Of a DNA stretch of 64,000 bases, positions 27,590 to 35,574 are shown one piece after another. Made by a program: the position numbers and the translations under genes. Location: NCBI RefSeq assembly GCF_004023665.1, contig NZ_SAUF01000005.1:496001-560000 (forward strand). Reading direction: 5' to 3'. The number at the start of each line of letters is the position of its first letter. Positions within the stretch are counted from its first letter, which is position 1. The notes beneath the pieces are model-generated. The model searched no databases. It had not been told where the DNA came from and saw nothing but the letters and a program-made list of their open reading frames with translations. The DNA is from Afifella aestuarii (GTDB lineage Bacteria > Pseudomonadota > Alphaproteobacteria > Rhizobiales > Afifellaceae).

Positions 27590-28051
27590 TTAGCCGATCG
27601 CCACGATGGCTTCGATCTCGACCGCTGCGTCGAGGGGCAGCGCGGGTACGCCGACCGCCGAACGGGAATGCATCCCGCGTTCACCGAGCACCTCGGCGAG
27701 GAGATCGGAGGCGCCGTTGATCACGAGATGCTGCTCGGCGAACGAGGGATCGCTCGCCACAAATCCAGTGATCTTCACAAGAGCCCCGAGCCTGTCCCAA
27801 TCGCCATCAAGGGCGGCGTTGATCTGTGCCATAATATTGATGGCGCAGAGACGGGCTGCCTTTTGGCCATCGGCCACGGCGAGCGCGCCGCCAAGCTTGC
27901 CTGTCACGGCGAGCTGGCCCGCCTCAATCGGCAGCTGGCCGGAAATGAACAGGAGGTCGCCATGGCGGCTATAACTCTTGTAATTGGCCGCTGGTGCCGC
28001 TGCCTTCGGCAGTGTGATACCCAGGGATGCCAGCTTGTCCGTGACGCTCAT
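27590..28051 (-). CDS. RidA/YjgF family protein
   Basis: 153 residues. RidA-type trimers hydrolyse reactive enamine/imine intermediates released by PLP enzymes; this longer subgroup (YjgF_endoribonc-like, starting MSVTDKLASLGITLP) lacks firm biochemistry. Conserved: GDLLFISGQLPIEAGQLA, INIMAQINAALDGDWDRLGALVKITGFV, and SRSAVGVPALPLDAAVEIEAIV. The Arg that binds the substrate carboxylate in canonical RidA corresponds to the Arg in HSRSAVGV. The start is ATG 28051 (MSVTD). First gene of the four-gene minus-strand cluster. Confidence 0.9.
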   Translation of the reverse strand: MSVTDKLASLGITLPKAAAPAANYKSYSRHGDLLFISGQLPIEAGQLAVTGKLGGALAVADGQKAARLCAINIMAQINAALDGDWDRLGALVKITGFVASDPSFAEQHLVINGASDLLAEVLGERGMHSRSAVGVPALPLDAAVEIEAIVAIG

Positions 28052-28175
28052 GTCATATCTCCCGCGCATTGCGCGCTGCAGTCTATTCGGTTGATTTTCT
28101 GCCAGTCGCGTTCATTCTGACGGCTGAAGCGAAAGCCGTCTCGCTTTCGCCGCACTCCTGGTCTTGAAGCCGCCC

Positions 28176-29039
28176 ATGCAGACGATCCGTCCTGTTCATC
28201 TTGCCGTCTCGATGCTCGCCGTGGGTTTTCTGACCGCGGCGACGCCTCTGCCAGCCCCTCAGCCGGTGACTGCTCCGGTGCCGCATCGCGCCGTCTACGC
28301 CATCACGCTGGCGAAGTCGACGGATGCGTCAGGCATCACCGATGCTCGCGGGCGCATGGTTTTCGAGGTCTCCGGCAACGCCTGCGAAGGCTATACGATG
28401 ACGCAGCGCCTCGTCGTCAATCTGGTCGGCGGAGAGGGGGGAGATCGCCTCCTCGATTTCCGCGTGTCGACGTTCGAAGACGGGCAGGGTGGCCTCTACC
28501 GCTTTTCCTCGGACACCTATCTCAATGATCAGGTGGTTGAGCAGATCGAGGGCGTGGCGCACCGACAGAACGGCAAAGTGGTCGTCGACCTGACGACGCC
28601 AAAGGACAAGACGGTCGAGCTCGGCGCAGCCCCGCTTTTTCCGGGCCAGCATCTCAACGCGCTGCTTGCTGCTGCCCGTACCGATCAACGTTTTTTATCG
28701 AGCGTGATCTATGAAGGCTCGGGCTCAGGTGAGACAGCGGACACGGCGACTGCAGTCATCGGCCTGCCGGACAAACTGACGGCCGATGGCACTCCTTCTG
28801 GTCTGCCGGACAGTCCGCTCGTTAAGTGCCGGCACTGGCCGGTATCGGTCGCCTACTTCAAGGATGGCGAGGAAGCGAAGCCGGAAAGCGGTGAAGAAAT
28901 GCCGGCTTATCAGATGAGCTTCACGCTCTACGAGAACGGTGTCACGCGCAATCTGGTGATGGATTATGGCGACTATGTTCTCAACGGGGAGCTCCAGCGG
29001 ATTGAGCCACTCGCCAGCAAGCCCTGCAAGAGCCAGTAG
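28176..29039 (+). CDS. eipB: EipB (DUF1849) periplasmic envelope-integrity protein
   Basis: 287 residues. EipB was described in Brucella as a periplasmic beta-spiral protein needed for envelope stress resistance and conserved across Hyphomicrobiales. Signal peptide about residues 1-24 (VHLAVSMLAVGFLTAATPLPA), then PHRAVYAITLAKSTDASGI, RMVFEVSGNACEGYTMTQRLVVN, and the C-terminal MSFTLYENGVTRNLVMDYGDYVL. Its cysteines include the pair conserved as a disulfide. The ATG at 28176 is used; a TTG at 28164 adds four residues. The leader has an 8-bp hairpin GCGAAAGC (28129-28136) / GCTTTCGC (28143-28150). Diverges from ridA. Confidence 0.93.
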   Translation: MQTIRPVHLAVSMLAVGFLTAATPLPAPQPVTAPVPHRAVYAITLAKSTDASGITDARGRMVFEVSGNACEGYTMTQRLVVNLVGGEGGDRLLDFRVSTFEDGQGGLYRFSSDTYLNDQVVEQIEGVAHRQNGKVVVDLTTPKDKTVELGAAPLFPGQHLNALLAAARTDQRFLSSVIYEGSGSGETADTATAVIGLPDKLTADGTPSGLPDSPLVKCRHWPVSVAYFKDGEEAKPESGEEMPAYQMSFTLYENGVTRNLVMDYGDYVLNGELQRIEPLASKPCKSQ

Positions 29040-29062
29040 CGCAGCTCACAAAAAGCACAGGA

Positions 29063-30382
29063 TCAGATGCGCGTGTCGCCTTCTGGCTTCTTGGGCTTTC
29101 CCGCCTCGAAGGTGAGTCCGAAATCGACACCGTGTGCGCCGAATTTTGCGCGAATCCGGTCGATCGCTTCTTCCACCTGAGCGCGGCGGCCGGCTTCCGG
29201 ATCGAGAAGATCGAGCGGGTCGGCCCGCGCGGCATCCTGGAGCTCGCTGACGCCGATGCCAAGAAGCCGGTAGGACGAGCCGTCGAGCTCTTTGAGAAGA
29301 AGCTCGCGCCCGTTGCGAAAGATCTTGTCGGCGAGCGACGTCGGATCGCTCAGGGCGCGACTGCGTGTCAGCGTGCGGAAATCTGACGTCTTGAGCTTGA
29401 GCACGACGGTCTGGCCGGCAAGCGTCTTTTCCTTGAGGCGGGCCGAAACCTTTTCGGAGAGTCGCCGCAGGACGGGCATCAATTCGCTCTCGAGAGCGAG
29501 GTCTGTTTCGAATGTGGTTTCGGCCGAAATGCTTTTCGCCTCCCGCTCGGACTTGACGGGCCGTGCGTCGTGACCCTGCGAAAGCTGGGCGAGCCGCAAT
29601 CCCATGGCGCCATAGCGGCGCGCCAGAACGCTTTCCTCCATGCCTTGAATCTGGCCGATCGTGGCGATGCCGTCTTTCTCCAGCCGGCGCTGCATGGCGG
29701 CCCCGACGCCCCAGATGACCGTCACTTTTTGGCGGGCGAGGAAGTCCATCGTCTCGTTTCGGCCGAGAACGGAAAAGCCGCGTGGCTTGTCGCGATCGGA
29801 CGCGATCTTGGCGAGGAACTTGTTGTGGCTGAGGCCGACGGAGACGCTGATGCCGATCTCTCTCTCCACCCGCTGCGCAAAGGCGGCGAGAACCGCCGCC
29901 GGCGGGGCATGATGCAGCCTTTCCGTCCCGGAGAGGTCGAGGAAGGCTTCGTCGATCGAGAGGGGTTCGACGGCCGGCGTCAATTCCAGCATCATCGCTC
30001 GAACGTCGCGGCCAACGGCGGCGTACTTTGCCATGTCGGGGTGGATGACGACGGCTTCGGGGCAGAGCTGGCGCGCCTTGAACATCGGCATCGCCGAGCG
30101 CACGCCTTTGATTCGGGCGATATAGCAGCAGGTTGCGACGACGCCCCGTTTGCCCCCGCCGATGATGACAGCATGATCGGCGAGGCTGGGATCATCGCGC
30201 TTCTCGATCGCCGCATAGAAAGCGTCGCAATCGATATGCGCGATCGCGAGGTCAAAGAGTTCGCCATGCTGGACGACCCGTGGGCTTCCACAAGCTCGGC
30301 AGCGCGACAAGGGCACGTCGTAGCGGGCGAGGCAGTCGCGGCACAGCGTCTTTGAGGAAGCCTCTGGCACAGTCCCGCTCAT
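29063..30382 (-). CDS. dinB: DNA polymerase IV (Y-family), with N-terminal zinc-ribbon-like segment
   Basis: 439 residues. Error-prone translesion polymerase. The N-terminal 40 residues hold two Cys pairs (LCRDC and RCRACG), a probable zinc ribbon found in the rhizobial form but not in E. coli DinB. The palm then starts [19 protein letters not shown]; the catalytic acidic pair is in [32 protein letters not shown] and the helix-hairpin-helix-type [16 protein letters not shown] follow; a little-finger domain is at the end. The ATG overlaps the DUF3572 stop by 4 bp (ATGA). No beta-clamp motif is obvious at the C-terminus. Confidence 0.94.
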   Translation of the reverse strand: MSGTVPEASSKTLCRDCLARYDVPLSRCRACGSPRVVQHGELFDLAIAHIDCDAFYAAIEKRDDPSLADHAVIIGGGKRGVVATCCYIARIKGVRSAMPMFKARQLCPEAVVIHPDMAKYAAVGRDVRAMMLELTPAVEPLSIDEAFLDLSGTERLHHAPPAAVLAAFAQRVEREIGISVSVGLSHNKFLAKIASDRDKPRGFSVLGRNETMDFLARQKVTVIWGVGAAMQRRLEKDGIATIGQIQGMEESVLARRYGAMGLRLAQLSQGHDARPVKSEREAKSISAETTFETDLALESELMPVLRRLSEKVSARLKEKTLAGQTVVLKLKTSDFRTLTRSRALSDPTSLADKIFRNGRELLLKELDGSSYRLLGIGVSELQDAARADPLDLLDPEAGRRAQVEEAIDRIRAKFGAHGVDFGLTFEAGKPKKPEGDTRI

Positions 30383-30675
30383 CCCACCTGTGGCAGCTCT
30401 TTAACCCCCAATTGGCGCGCTGCTTCGACGACTTCCTCCGGGTGCAGCTCTGCGGCTTCGGCGAAATCGAAGAGGTCCGGCTCATGTGCCAACAGAAAGG
30501 TCAAAGTGCCGGCGAGAAAACCTGGCTCGCTCGCGGCTTGTCGAAGGCCGTCGGGCCGCAGACCCGTCAGGTCGAGATAACGTCCAAGCAGGTCTGGCCT
30601 GGAGGCGATATGGCCGAGGGCCATGACCGCGATTTCCTCGGCGCGGTCTCTGGATATTCGGCGGGCTCTGATCAT
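30379..30675 (-). CDS. DUF3572 family protein
   Basis: 98 residues, alpha-helical, from an uncharacterised alphaproteobacterial family. Conserved core: [34 protein letters not shown], then [22 protein letters not shown]. No membrane segment. It is translationally coupled to dinB downstream (4-bp overlap) and diverges from divK, so the pair has a single promoter in 30676-30771. The fixed link to a translesion polymerase hints at a DNA-repair-associated role, which is inference. Confidence 0.88.
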   Translation of the reverse strand: MIRARRISRDRAEEIAVMALGHIASRPDLLGRYLDLTGLRPDGLRQAASEPGFLAGTLTFLLAHEPDLFDFAEAAELHPEEVVEAARQLGVKELPQVG

Positions 30676-30771
30676 GTTGTGTTTGCCTTTCCTTAAAAGG
30701 CTTATGTCAAATTATGCGCGGTTTCGGCGGATCCTCAACCGCTTCGACCCATCGTCCAAAGAGGCGTATTC

Positions 30772-31143
30772 ATGCCGAAGACAGTCATGATCGTTGAAGA
30801 CAATGAGCTCAATATGAAGCTCTTCAACGATCTTTTGAGGGCCAAGGGCTACGGGACTCTCCCCATGCGCAACGGGTACGAAGCGCTGGAGACACTGAAG
30901 ACCGAACGGCCCGATCTCATCATCATGGACATCCAGCTTCCGGAGATTTCCGGGCTGGAGGTCACGCGCCTCATCAAACAAGACGATGAGCTGAAGCACA
31001 TTCCCGTTATCGCTGTAACAGCTTTCGCCATGAAGGGCGACGAGGAGCGCATACGGCAGGGGGGATGCGAAGGCTATTTGTCGAAGCCGATCTCTGTCGC
31101 CTCCTTCATCGAGAATGTTCGCAATTACATCGGCGACGCATGA
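30772..31143 (+). CDS. divK: DivK, single-domain response regulator of the cell cycle
   Basis: 123 residues, receiver domain only. The acidic pocket is VEDNEL, the phosphoacceptor is D53 ([10 protein letters not shown]), the switch Thr is in [15 protein letters not shown], and the Lys is in [12 protein letters not shown]. In Caulobacter and rhizobia DivK relays DivJ/PleC signals to DivL-CckA and so controls CtrA. It begins at the first ATG with AAAGAGG upstream. It is followed 10 bp later by pleD, the classic divK-pleD operon. Confidence 0.97.
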   Translation: MPKTVMIVEDNELNMKLFNDLLRAKGYGTLPMRNGYEALETLKTERPDLIIMDIQLPEISGLEVTRLIKQDDELKHIPVIAVTAFAMKGDEERIRQGGCEGYLSKPISVASFIENVRNYIGDA

Positions 31144-31153
31144 GGGCTGAAAC

Positions 31154-32518
31154 GTGACAGCGCGTATCCTGGTCGTCGATGATGTTGCCGCGAATGTGAG
31201 GTTGCTCGAAGCGCGGCTTCAGTTGGACTATTTCGACGTCCGGACCGCTCTTTCCGGCGAGGAGGCTCTCGAGATCGCCTCGCGCGAGCGTCTCGATCTC
31301 ATTCTCCTCGATGTGATGATGCCGGGGCTGACCGGTTTCGATGTCTGCAAAGCGCTTAAGAACCAGGCGGAAACGGCTGATATCCCGGTCATCATGGTGA
31401 CCGCCCTCGATTCTGCGGAAGACAAGGTCAAAGGGCTCCGCTGTGGGGCCGATGATTTCCTGACGAAACCGGTGAGCGAGATCGAACTCCTTACGCGCGT
31501 GCGCAGTCTCGTGCGGCTGAAGAGCGTGACCGACGAGCTCAATCTGCGCGCCGCTGCCATGCAGTCTGTCGGGGTCGATTCGCGAGCCATCTTCACGAGC
31601 CCGCAGCTTAAAGGGTCGCGGATTCTGGTTGTCGATGACCGCGAAAGTTCCACCCGCCATCTGCGCAAGGCGCTTGGTCGCGACGTCGACGCCGATTTCG
31701 TCACCACGGCTCCGGAGGCTCTCGCGGCCGTCGAGACATCGGTCTACGACCTTCTCATCGTGAGTCTCTCGTTGTCGGGTCAGGACGGTCTGCGTTTATG
31801 CTCGCAGATCAAATCGATCGATCATCTGCGTTACGTTCCGATCCTCATCGTGACCGATCCCGACGAAAGCGCGAAGCTGCGTCGCGCACTCGATTTCGGA
31901 ATAAACGATTATATCGTCCGTCCGCTCGACGAAGCAGAACTCCGCGCGCGCGTGACGACCCAGTTGCGGCGCAAACGTTATTCGGATCGGCTGCGCTCGA
32001 TGGTCACCAACGCCGTCGAGCTGGCCATCACCGATCCCCTGACCGGATTGCACAACCGCCGTTATCTCGACAGCCATCTCGTGTCGCTGCTCAGCCGTTC
32101 GGTCGAGCACGGCAAGCCGGTCTCCATCCTTCTTTTCGATATCGACTTCTTCAAAAGCATCAACGACCGTTACGGCCATGATGCCGGCGATGACGTGTTG
32201 CGGGAGTTTTCCACGCGCCTGCGGAAAGGCGTGCGGGGCATCGATCTCATCGTCCGATTCGGCGGAGAAGAGTTTCTCGTCGTCATGCCGGAGACGGCCA
32301 TCGAGCAGGCCGTGCTGATTGCCGAGCGTTTGCGCGGTGATGTCGAAGCGGAGCCTTTCACCACCCGGGAAGGGCAAAAGCTCCCCGTGACGGTGAGCAT
32401 CGGTTTGTCTCGCTTGGAAGGGCCCGAGGACACCCCGGGCAAACTCATCAAACGCGCCGACAAGGCGCTCTACGAGGCGAAAGCTGCCGGCCGTAATCGC
32501 GTGGCCCAGGCCGCCTGA
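31154..32518 (+). CDS. pleD: PleD, two-receiver diguanylate cyclase
   Basis: 454 residues. It makes cyclic di-GMP when phosphorylated, driving polar and surface development. Receiver 1 (residues 3-120) has phosphoacceptor D53 in LLDVMMPG. Receiver 2 (155-272) is an adaptor: the position of its acceptor is S204 (LIVSLSLSG), so it cannot be phosphorylated there, as is usual in PleD. The GGDEF domain (about 290-450) has the active site GGEEF at 370-374 and the product-inhibition I-site R361-x-x-D364 five residues before it. A GTG start at 31154 is used. Confidence 0.97.
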   Translation: MTARILVVDDVAANVRLLEARLQLDYFDVRTALSGEEALEIASRERLDLILLDVMMPGLTGFDVCKALKNQAETADIPVIMVTALDSAEDKVKGLRCGADDFLTKPVSEIELLTRVRSLVRLKSVTDELNLRAAAMQSVGVDSRAIFTSPQLKGSRILVVDDRESSTRHLRKALGRDVDADFVTTAPEALAAVETSVYDLLIVSLSLSGQDGLRLCSQIKSIDHLRYVPILIVTDPDESAKLRRALDFGINDYIVRPLDEAELRARVTTQLRRKRYSDRLRSMVTNAVELAITDPLTGLHNRRYLDSHLVSLLSRSVEHGKPVSILLFDIDFFKSINDRYGHDAGDDVLREFSTRLRKGVRGIDLIVRFGGEEFLVVMPETAIEQAVLIAERLRGDVEAEPFTTREGQKLPVTVSIGLSRLEGPEDTPGKLIKRADKALYEAKAAGRNRVAQAA

Positions 32519-32844
32519 GCGAGGCGCCGCGAGACCCGAGCTTATCAGCTGGCGACCTGTCCTGTCCGACCATTTCGCCTGTTGAAGGCTCGCGCGCAGT
32601 TGTCCCCAACTTTTGGGGGAATCTTAAGCTGCTATAAAACAACCGCTTTTCGGGAAGCGGAGCGGGTCTGTTCCATTTTGGTACAATTGTGCACGTTAGA
32701 ATTTACCAATTGTTTACCGCAGGCTGGATTCGCGTCGTCCCTTGCGCTCAATTGCACATTGAGCCCACCGATCGGGTTTAGGGTTTTGCGAGATACCCCA
32801 TGGACTTGCTCAGGTCCGCCGCATCTCCTGGGCGCCGTGGGGTC

Positions 32845-32903
32845 GGCCGGTCCGGCCGCGACACGTGGCCTCCTCGATTGTCGCGACCGGCCGGCCACTT
32901 TTT
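32845..32903 (+). terminator. Strong intrinsic terminator on the plus strand
   Basis: GGCCGGTCCGGCCGCGAC (32845-32862) pairs with GTCGCGACCGGCCGGCC (32880-32896): 16 bp with one mismatch and one bulged T, 17-nt loop, followed by ACTTTTTC. It lies 330 bp downstream of the pleD stop. Confidence 0.75.
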
Positions 32904-32925
32904 CCCAGTCAGAGCAATCCGAACG

Positions 32926-32961
32926 CACAAAAAGAAAGGCGCCCCGCAGGGCGCCTTTCTT
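32926..32961 (-). terminator. Intrinsic terminator of rpmG
   Basis: Perfect 13-bp stem AAGAAAGGCGCCC (32932-32944) / GGGCGCCTTTCTT (32949-32961), 4-nt loop. Read on the minus strand it is followed by TTTTTGTG, 22 bp after the rpmG stop. Confidence 0.9.
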
Positions 32962-32982
32962 GAATCCGCTGATGCAGCGAAG

Positions 32983-33150
32983 CTACTTGATCTTCGCTTC
33001 CTTGAAGAGGACGTGCTTCTTGAGCTTCGGATCATATTTCCGCTTCGTCATCTTCTCGGTCATCGTGCGCGCATTCTTCTTGGTGACGTAGAAGGTGCCT
33101 GTACCTTCCTCGCTCACCAGACGAATCTTAATGGTCGCGGCCTTGGCCAT
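32983..33150 (-). CDS. rpmG: Ribosomal protein L33
   Basis: 55 residues, read directly from the minus strand: [20 protein letters not shown], then [20 protein letters not shown], then [15 protein letters not shown], the standard L33 sequence. It is a small basic 50S subunit protein near the E site. It has no CxxC zinc pair, so it is the zinc-independent form. Start ATG 33150, stop TAG at 32983-32985. It lies 63 bp downstream of the MFS gene and has its own terminator. Confidence 0.97.
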   Translation of the reverse strand: MAKAATIKIRLVSEEGTGTFYVTKKNARTMTEKMTKRKYDPKLKKHVLFKEAKIK

Positions 33151-33212
33151 CGCTTCAGTCCTTGCTCAATGGCGGGAATTTGAGGGTGACATGACCCCTC
33201 TGGCTTCGGAAG

Positions 33213-34397
33213 TCAAGGCGTCTCGGCGCGCGAACGTACCAGGCGTGCTGCGGCGATGATGCAATAGGCGCCGAAGGCGGCCCCGATCGCGATCGGGAAG
33301 CCGGTCGTGGGCATGCGATTCATCGCGTCGCCCACCATGACCGGGCCGATCAGCATCCCGAGAGCATAGCAAAAGACGAACGCGGAATTGGCAGAGGCGA
33401 GATCACCGCCTGAGAATCGCGCTGCAAGATGCGCCAGCCCGACCGTGTAGAGACCCGCCGATGCGCCGCCCCAAAGAAACAGGACGGCGGCAAGCACAAG
33501 CCAGTTCGCTGTCGCCGCACTCGCGATCACCATGCCGAGGCAGCCGACCAGTCCGCAGACGAGCAGGATCAGGCGCTTGTCGATCTTGTCGGCGACGAGG
33601 CCGAGTGGGATCTGGAAGACGACATTGCCGAGCGTCATCGCCGAGGCGAGCAGCGGAAAAATAGCTGGCGCATATCCGAGATGCTGACCCCAGAGTGGGA
33701 GGAAGGCGAAGCCGGACGATTCGGCCATGGCGAAGACCAGCACGCCGAACGTTGCGATCGGCACCGCGAAGATAAAGGAGAAGAAAGAACCTGAGGGTTT
33801 CTCGGAGAAATCGGGAGAAACGTCGCGCGCCATCCATGTCGGTATGACGGCAATCAAGAATAGGGCCGAGCCCAGGAAGAAGGGAAGGGGGCTGGAGAGC
33901 CCCGTGATCGAGATCAGGACCGGCCCGAAGGCGAATCCAATCGACAGGCAAGTGGCGTAGATGCCCATGACGATGCCGCGTCGATGATGCGGTGTCACGG
34001 CGTTGATCCAGAATTCCGACAGCGCAAAGCAGATCGACACGCACATGCCGTAGACGAACAAGAGCACGAACAGGACGGGCAAAGCCGTCACGTACCATGC
34101 GAAGGGAATGAGGCACGCCGCTGCCGGGAGAAGATACGAGATGGTTCTCGCGGTTCCGAAGCGATGCGCAATCCCTGGGGCATATGGCGTCGAAAACAGA
34201 GCCGAAAGCGCAAGGGTCGCCACAAGAAAGCCGATCGTGCGCTCCGACACGCCGCGGCCGGACAAGGTCAAGGCAACGAGAGGAGACAACAGGCTGATTG
34301 CCGTGCCGACGGCGATCATGGTGGAAATTGCCGCGATCGCGCCCCTGGTCAGCCCCAGTGCAGCGAGGCGTCCACCGAGCGCGGTGCTCAAGCTCAC
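33213..34397 (-). CDS. MFS transporter
   Basis: 394 residues with twelve predicted transmembrane helices in two six-helix halves, with a short central loop (about 190-205, RDVSPDFSEKPSGS). Resembles the YcaD/UMF2 group of major facilitator permeases: LLSPLVALTLSGRGVSE, GTARTISYLLP, NAVTPHHRRGIVMGIYATCLSIGFAFGP, and GLVADKIDKRLILL in the second half. The substrate is unknown. It starts 9 bp after the NUDIX gene, so is likely the tail of the pyrB-to-NUDIX transcription unit. Confidence 0.9.
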   Translation of the reverse strand: MSLSTALGGRLAALGLTRGAIAAISTMIAVGTAISLLSPLVALTLSGRGVSERTIGFLVATLALSALFSTPYAPGIAHRFGTARTISYLLPAAACLIPFAWYVTALPVLFVLLFVYGMCVSICFALSEFWINAVTPHHRRGIVMGIYATCLSIGFAFGPVLISITGLSSPLPFFLGSALFLIAVIPTWMARDVSPDFSEKPSGSFFSFIFAVPIATFGVLVFAMAESSGFAFLPLWGQHLGYAPAIFPLLASAMTLGNVVFQIPLGLVADKIDKRLILLVCGLVGCLGMVIASAATANWLVLAAVLFLWGGASAGLYTVGLAHLAARFSGGDLASANSAFVFCYALGMLIGPVMVGDAMNRMPTTGFPIAIGAAFGAYCIIAAARLVRSRAETP

Positions 34398-34406
34398 CTC
34401 AAACTC

Positions 34407-35153
34407 CTAGAGAATCTCGCTCTGTCTGCGACCGTAATGCATAAAATGGAAGGGAACGCCAGCTCCCGGCTGCAGGTCGGGATCCTCGTCCAGACGCGCT
34501 GCAAGATCGGTCAGGACGCGCCGGGTGATATTTGCCAGTCCGGTTTCGTAGGCCTCTTCGAATGTCAGCCAGCGCGGTTCCAACAGCTCTTTGTCGAGGC
34601 TCTCCTGACGGCCGACGATCGAATCTTCGAACACCGCAAAAAACCGTGCGTCGAAGCGCCGTGTCCGACCCGGCGGCGTGATGGCCCGGGCGATAAGACG
34701 CATTGGAGAAAGTGAGGGAAGGGCACCGGCATTCGTAAAGGCCCGCCAAGCCGGATTGGATGGCCTCGCCGCATCGGCTGCGGGCTCGGCTTTCTCGCCC
34801 ACCAGATATCCGGTTTCTTCGAAGGTCTCCCGGATCGCAGCAAGCGCGAGTGCGCGCGCCTGGCGGTGTGTCGCGCATCCGGCTCGCCCCGCTTTCAGTT
34901 TGGCCGCCACCACCGGGTCGAGATCGCTCGCCATCGCTGCGGAATAATCGCTACGCTCGACGCGCCCTCCGGGAAAGACGTACTTGCCGGGCATGAAGGC
35001 GTGGTGCTCGGAGCGCTTGCCCATGAGGACGCGCCATTTGCCCCGCTCGCCGCTCAGAATGATCAAGGTGGCGGCGGGTTTCGGGCGCAGCCGAGGCAGT
35101 TTTTCCGAGGCCGACGCCTGTTGCGGCTCCTTCAGCTCTTGCGGCGCGCTCAT
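34407..35153 (-). CDS. NUDIX hydrolase
   Basis: 248 residues. NUDIX enzymes split nucleoside diphosphates linked to another moiety. The NUDIX box is interrupted: FPGGRVERSDYS, then an insertion of about 30 residues, then AIRETFEETGYLVGE, so the catalytic REXXEEXG is present. The arrangement is typical of a larger alphaproteobacterial subfamily with a PGGRV loop extension. ATG 35153 overlaps the DUF983 stop by 4 bp. Downstream strands FDARFFAVFED and EPRWLTFEEAYE complete the fold. Substrate unknown. Confidence 0.9.
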   Translation of the reverse strand: MSAPQELKEPQQASASEKLPRLRPKPAATLIILSGERGKWRVLMGKRSEHHAFMPGKYVFPGGRVERSDYSAAMASDLDPVVAAKLKAGRAGCATHRQARALALAAIRETFEETGYLVGEKAEPAADAARPSNPAWRAFTNAGALPSLSPMRLIARAITPPGRTRRFDARFFAVFEDSIVGRQESLDKELLEPRWLTFEEAYETGLANITRRVLTDLAARLDEDPDLQPGAGVPFHFMHYGRRQSEIL

Positions 35154-35560
35154 TGCCAGGCCGTATCGACGTTCTTGTCGGCGGCATCGGCGTTCTCCGG
35201 GTCGAAGCCGTGCATCCGTAGCGCCCATTGCAGGCCGATCACGCCGCCTTTGACCGGACGCAGAAGGGCAAGCGAGAGAAGCGTGGCGAGCGGCACCCAC
35301 AGCGCCATGTGCACCCAGATCGGAGGTTGAAACATCAGCTCCACGGCAAGCGCCATCGCCACGATCACATGCCCCACGATGAGAATGATGAAATAGGGCG
35401 GGGCGTCGTCGGCGCGATGGTGATACAGCTCTTCGCCGCAGACCGAGCAGGCGTCGGGCACCGTCAGGAAGCCACGGAAGAGGGAACCTTTTCCACATTG
35501 CGGACACCGGCCGGCGAGCCCCCGGAGAATGGAGCCGATCACTGGGCGTGGTCGCTTCAT
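35150..35560 (-). CDS. DUF983 membrane protein
   Basis: 136 residues. An N-terminal zinc ribbon with two Cys pairs (CPQCGKGSLFRGFLTVPDAC and CSVCGEELYHHRADDAPPY) precedes two transmembrane helices (about 57-77 and 83-102). Family features are LRGLAGRCPQCGKG and RADDAPPYFIILIVGH. Function unknown; neighbours are conserved in rhizobia (rnr, DUF983, NUDIX, rpmG). ATG 35560 has AAGGA five bases upstream. Confidence 0.92.
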   Translation of the reverse strand: MKRPRPVIGSILRGLAGRCPQCGKGSLFRGFLTVPDACSVCGEELYHHRADDAPPYFIILIVGHVIVAMALAVELMFQPPIWVHMALWVPLATLLSLALLRPVKGGVIGLQWALRMHGFDPENADAADKNVDTAWQ

Positions 35561-35574
35561 AGGTGTCCTTTCCG

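Larger units (their letters stand above)
32519..32982 (+). other. Gene-free structured region with small-RNA character
   Basis: 464 bp with no credible coding frame, visibly more AT-rich than the flanks in 32600-32760. A series of hairpins runs along the plus strand: CCCCAA (32604-32609) / TTGGGG (32613-32618), CCGCTT (32643-32648) / AAGCGG (32655-32660) and GCTCAAT (32746-32752) / ATTGAGC (32758-32764), ending in the strong terminator at 32845-32903. A CTATAA box (32632-32637) could be a -10 element. A plus-strand transcript of about 200-250 nt is suggested, or a very long pleD 3' end. Confidence 0.4.

Noticed and set aside
31763-31768. PleD receiver 2 with Ser204 in place of the phosphoacceptor Asp
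   Set aside because: Degenerate second receivers acting as adaptors are normal in PleD, so this is not unusual.
32582-33091. 169-codon plus-strand frame between pleD and rpmG
   Set aside because: It runs over the strong terminator and antisense to rpmG, and has no ribosome site; the region is better explained as structured RNA.
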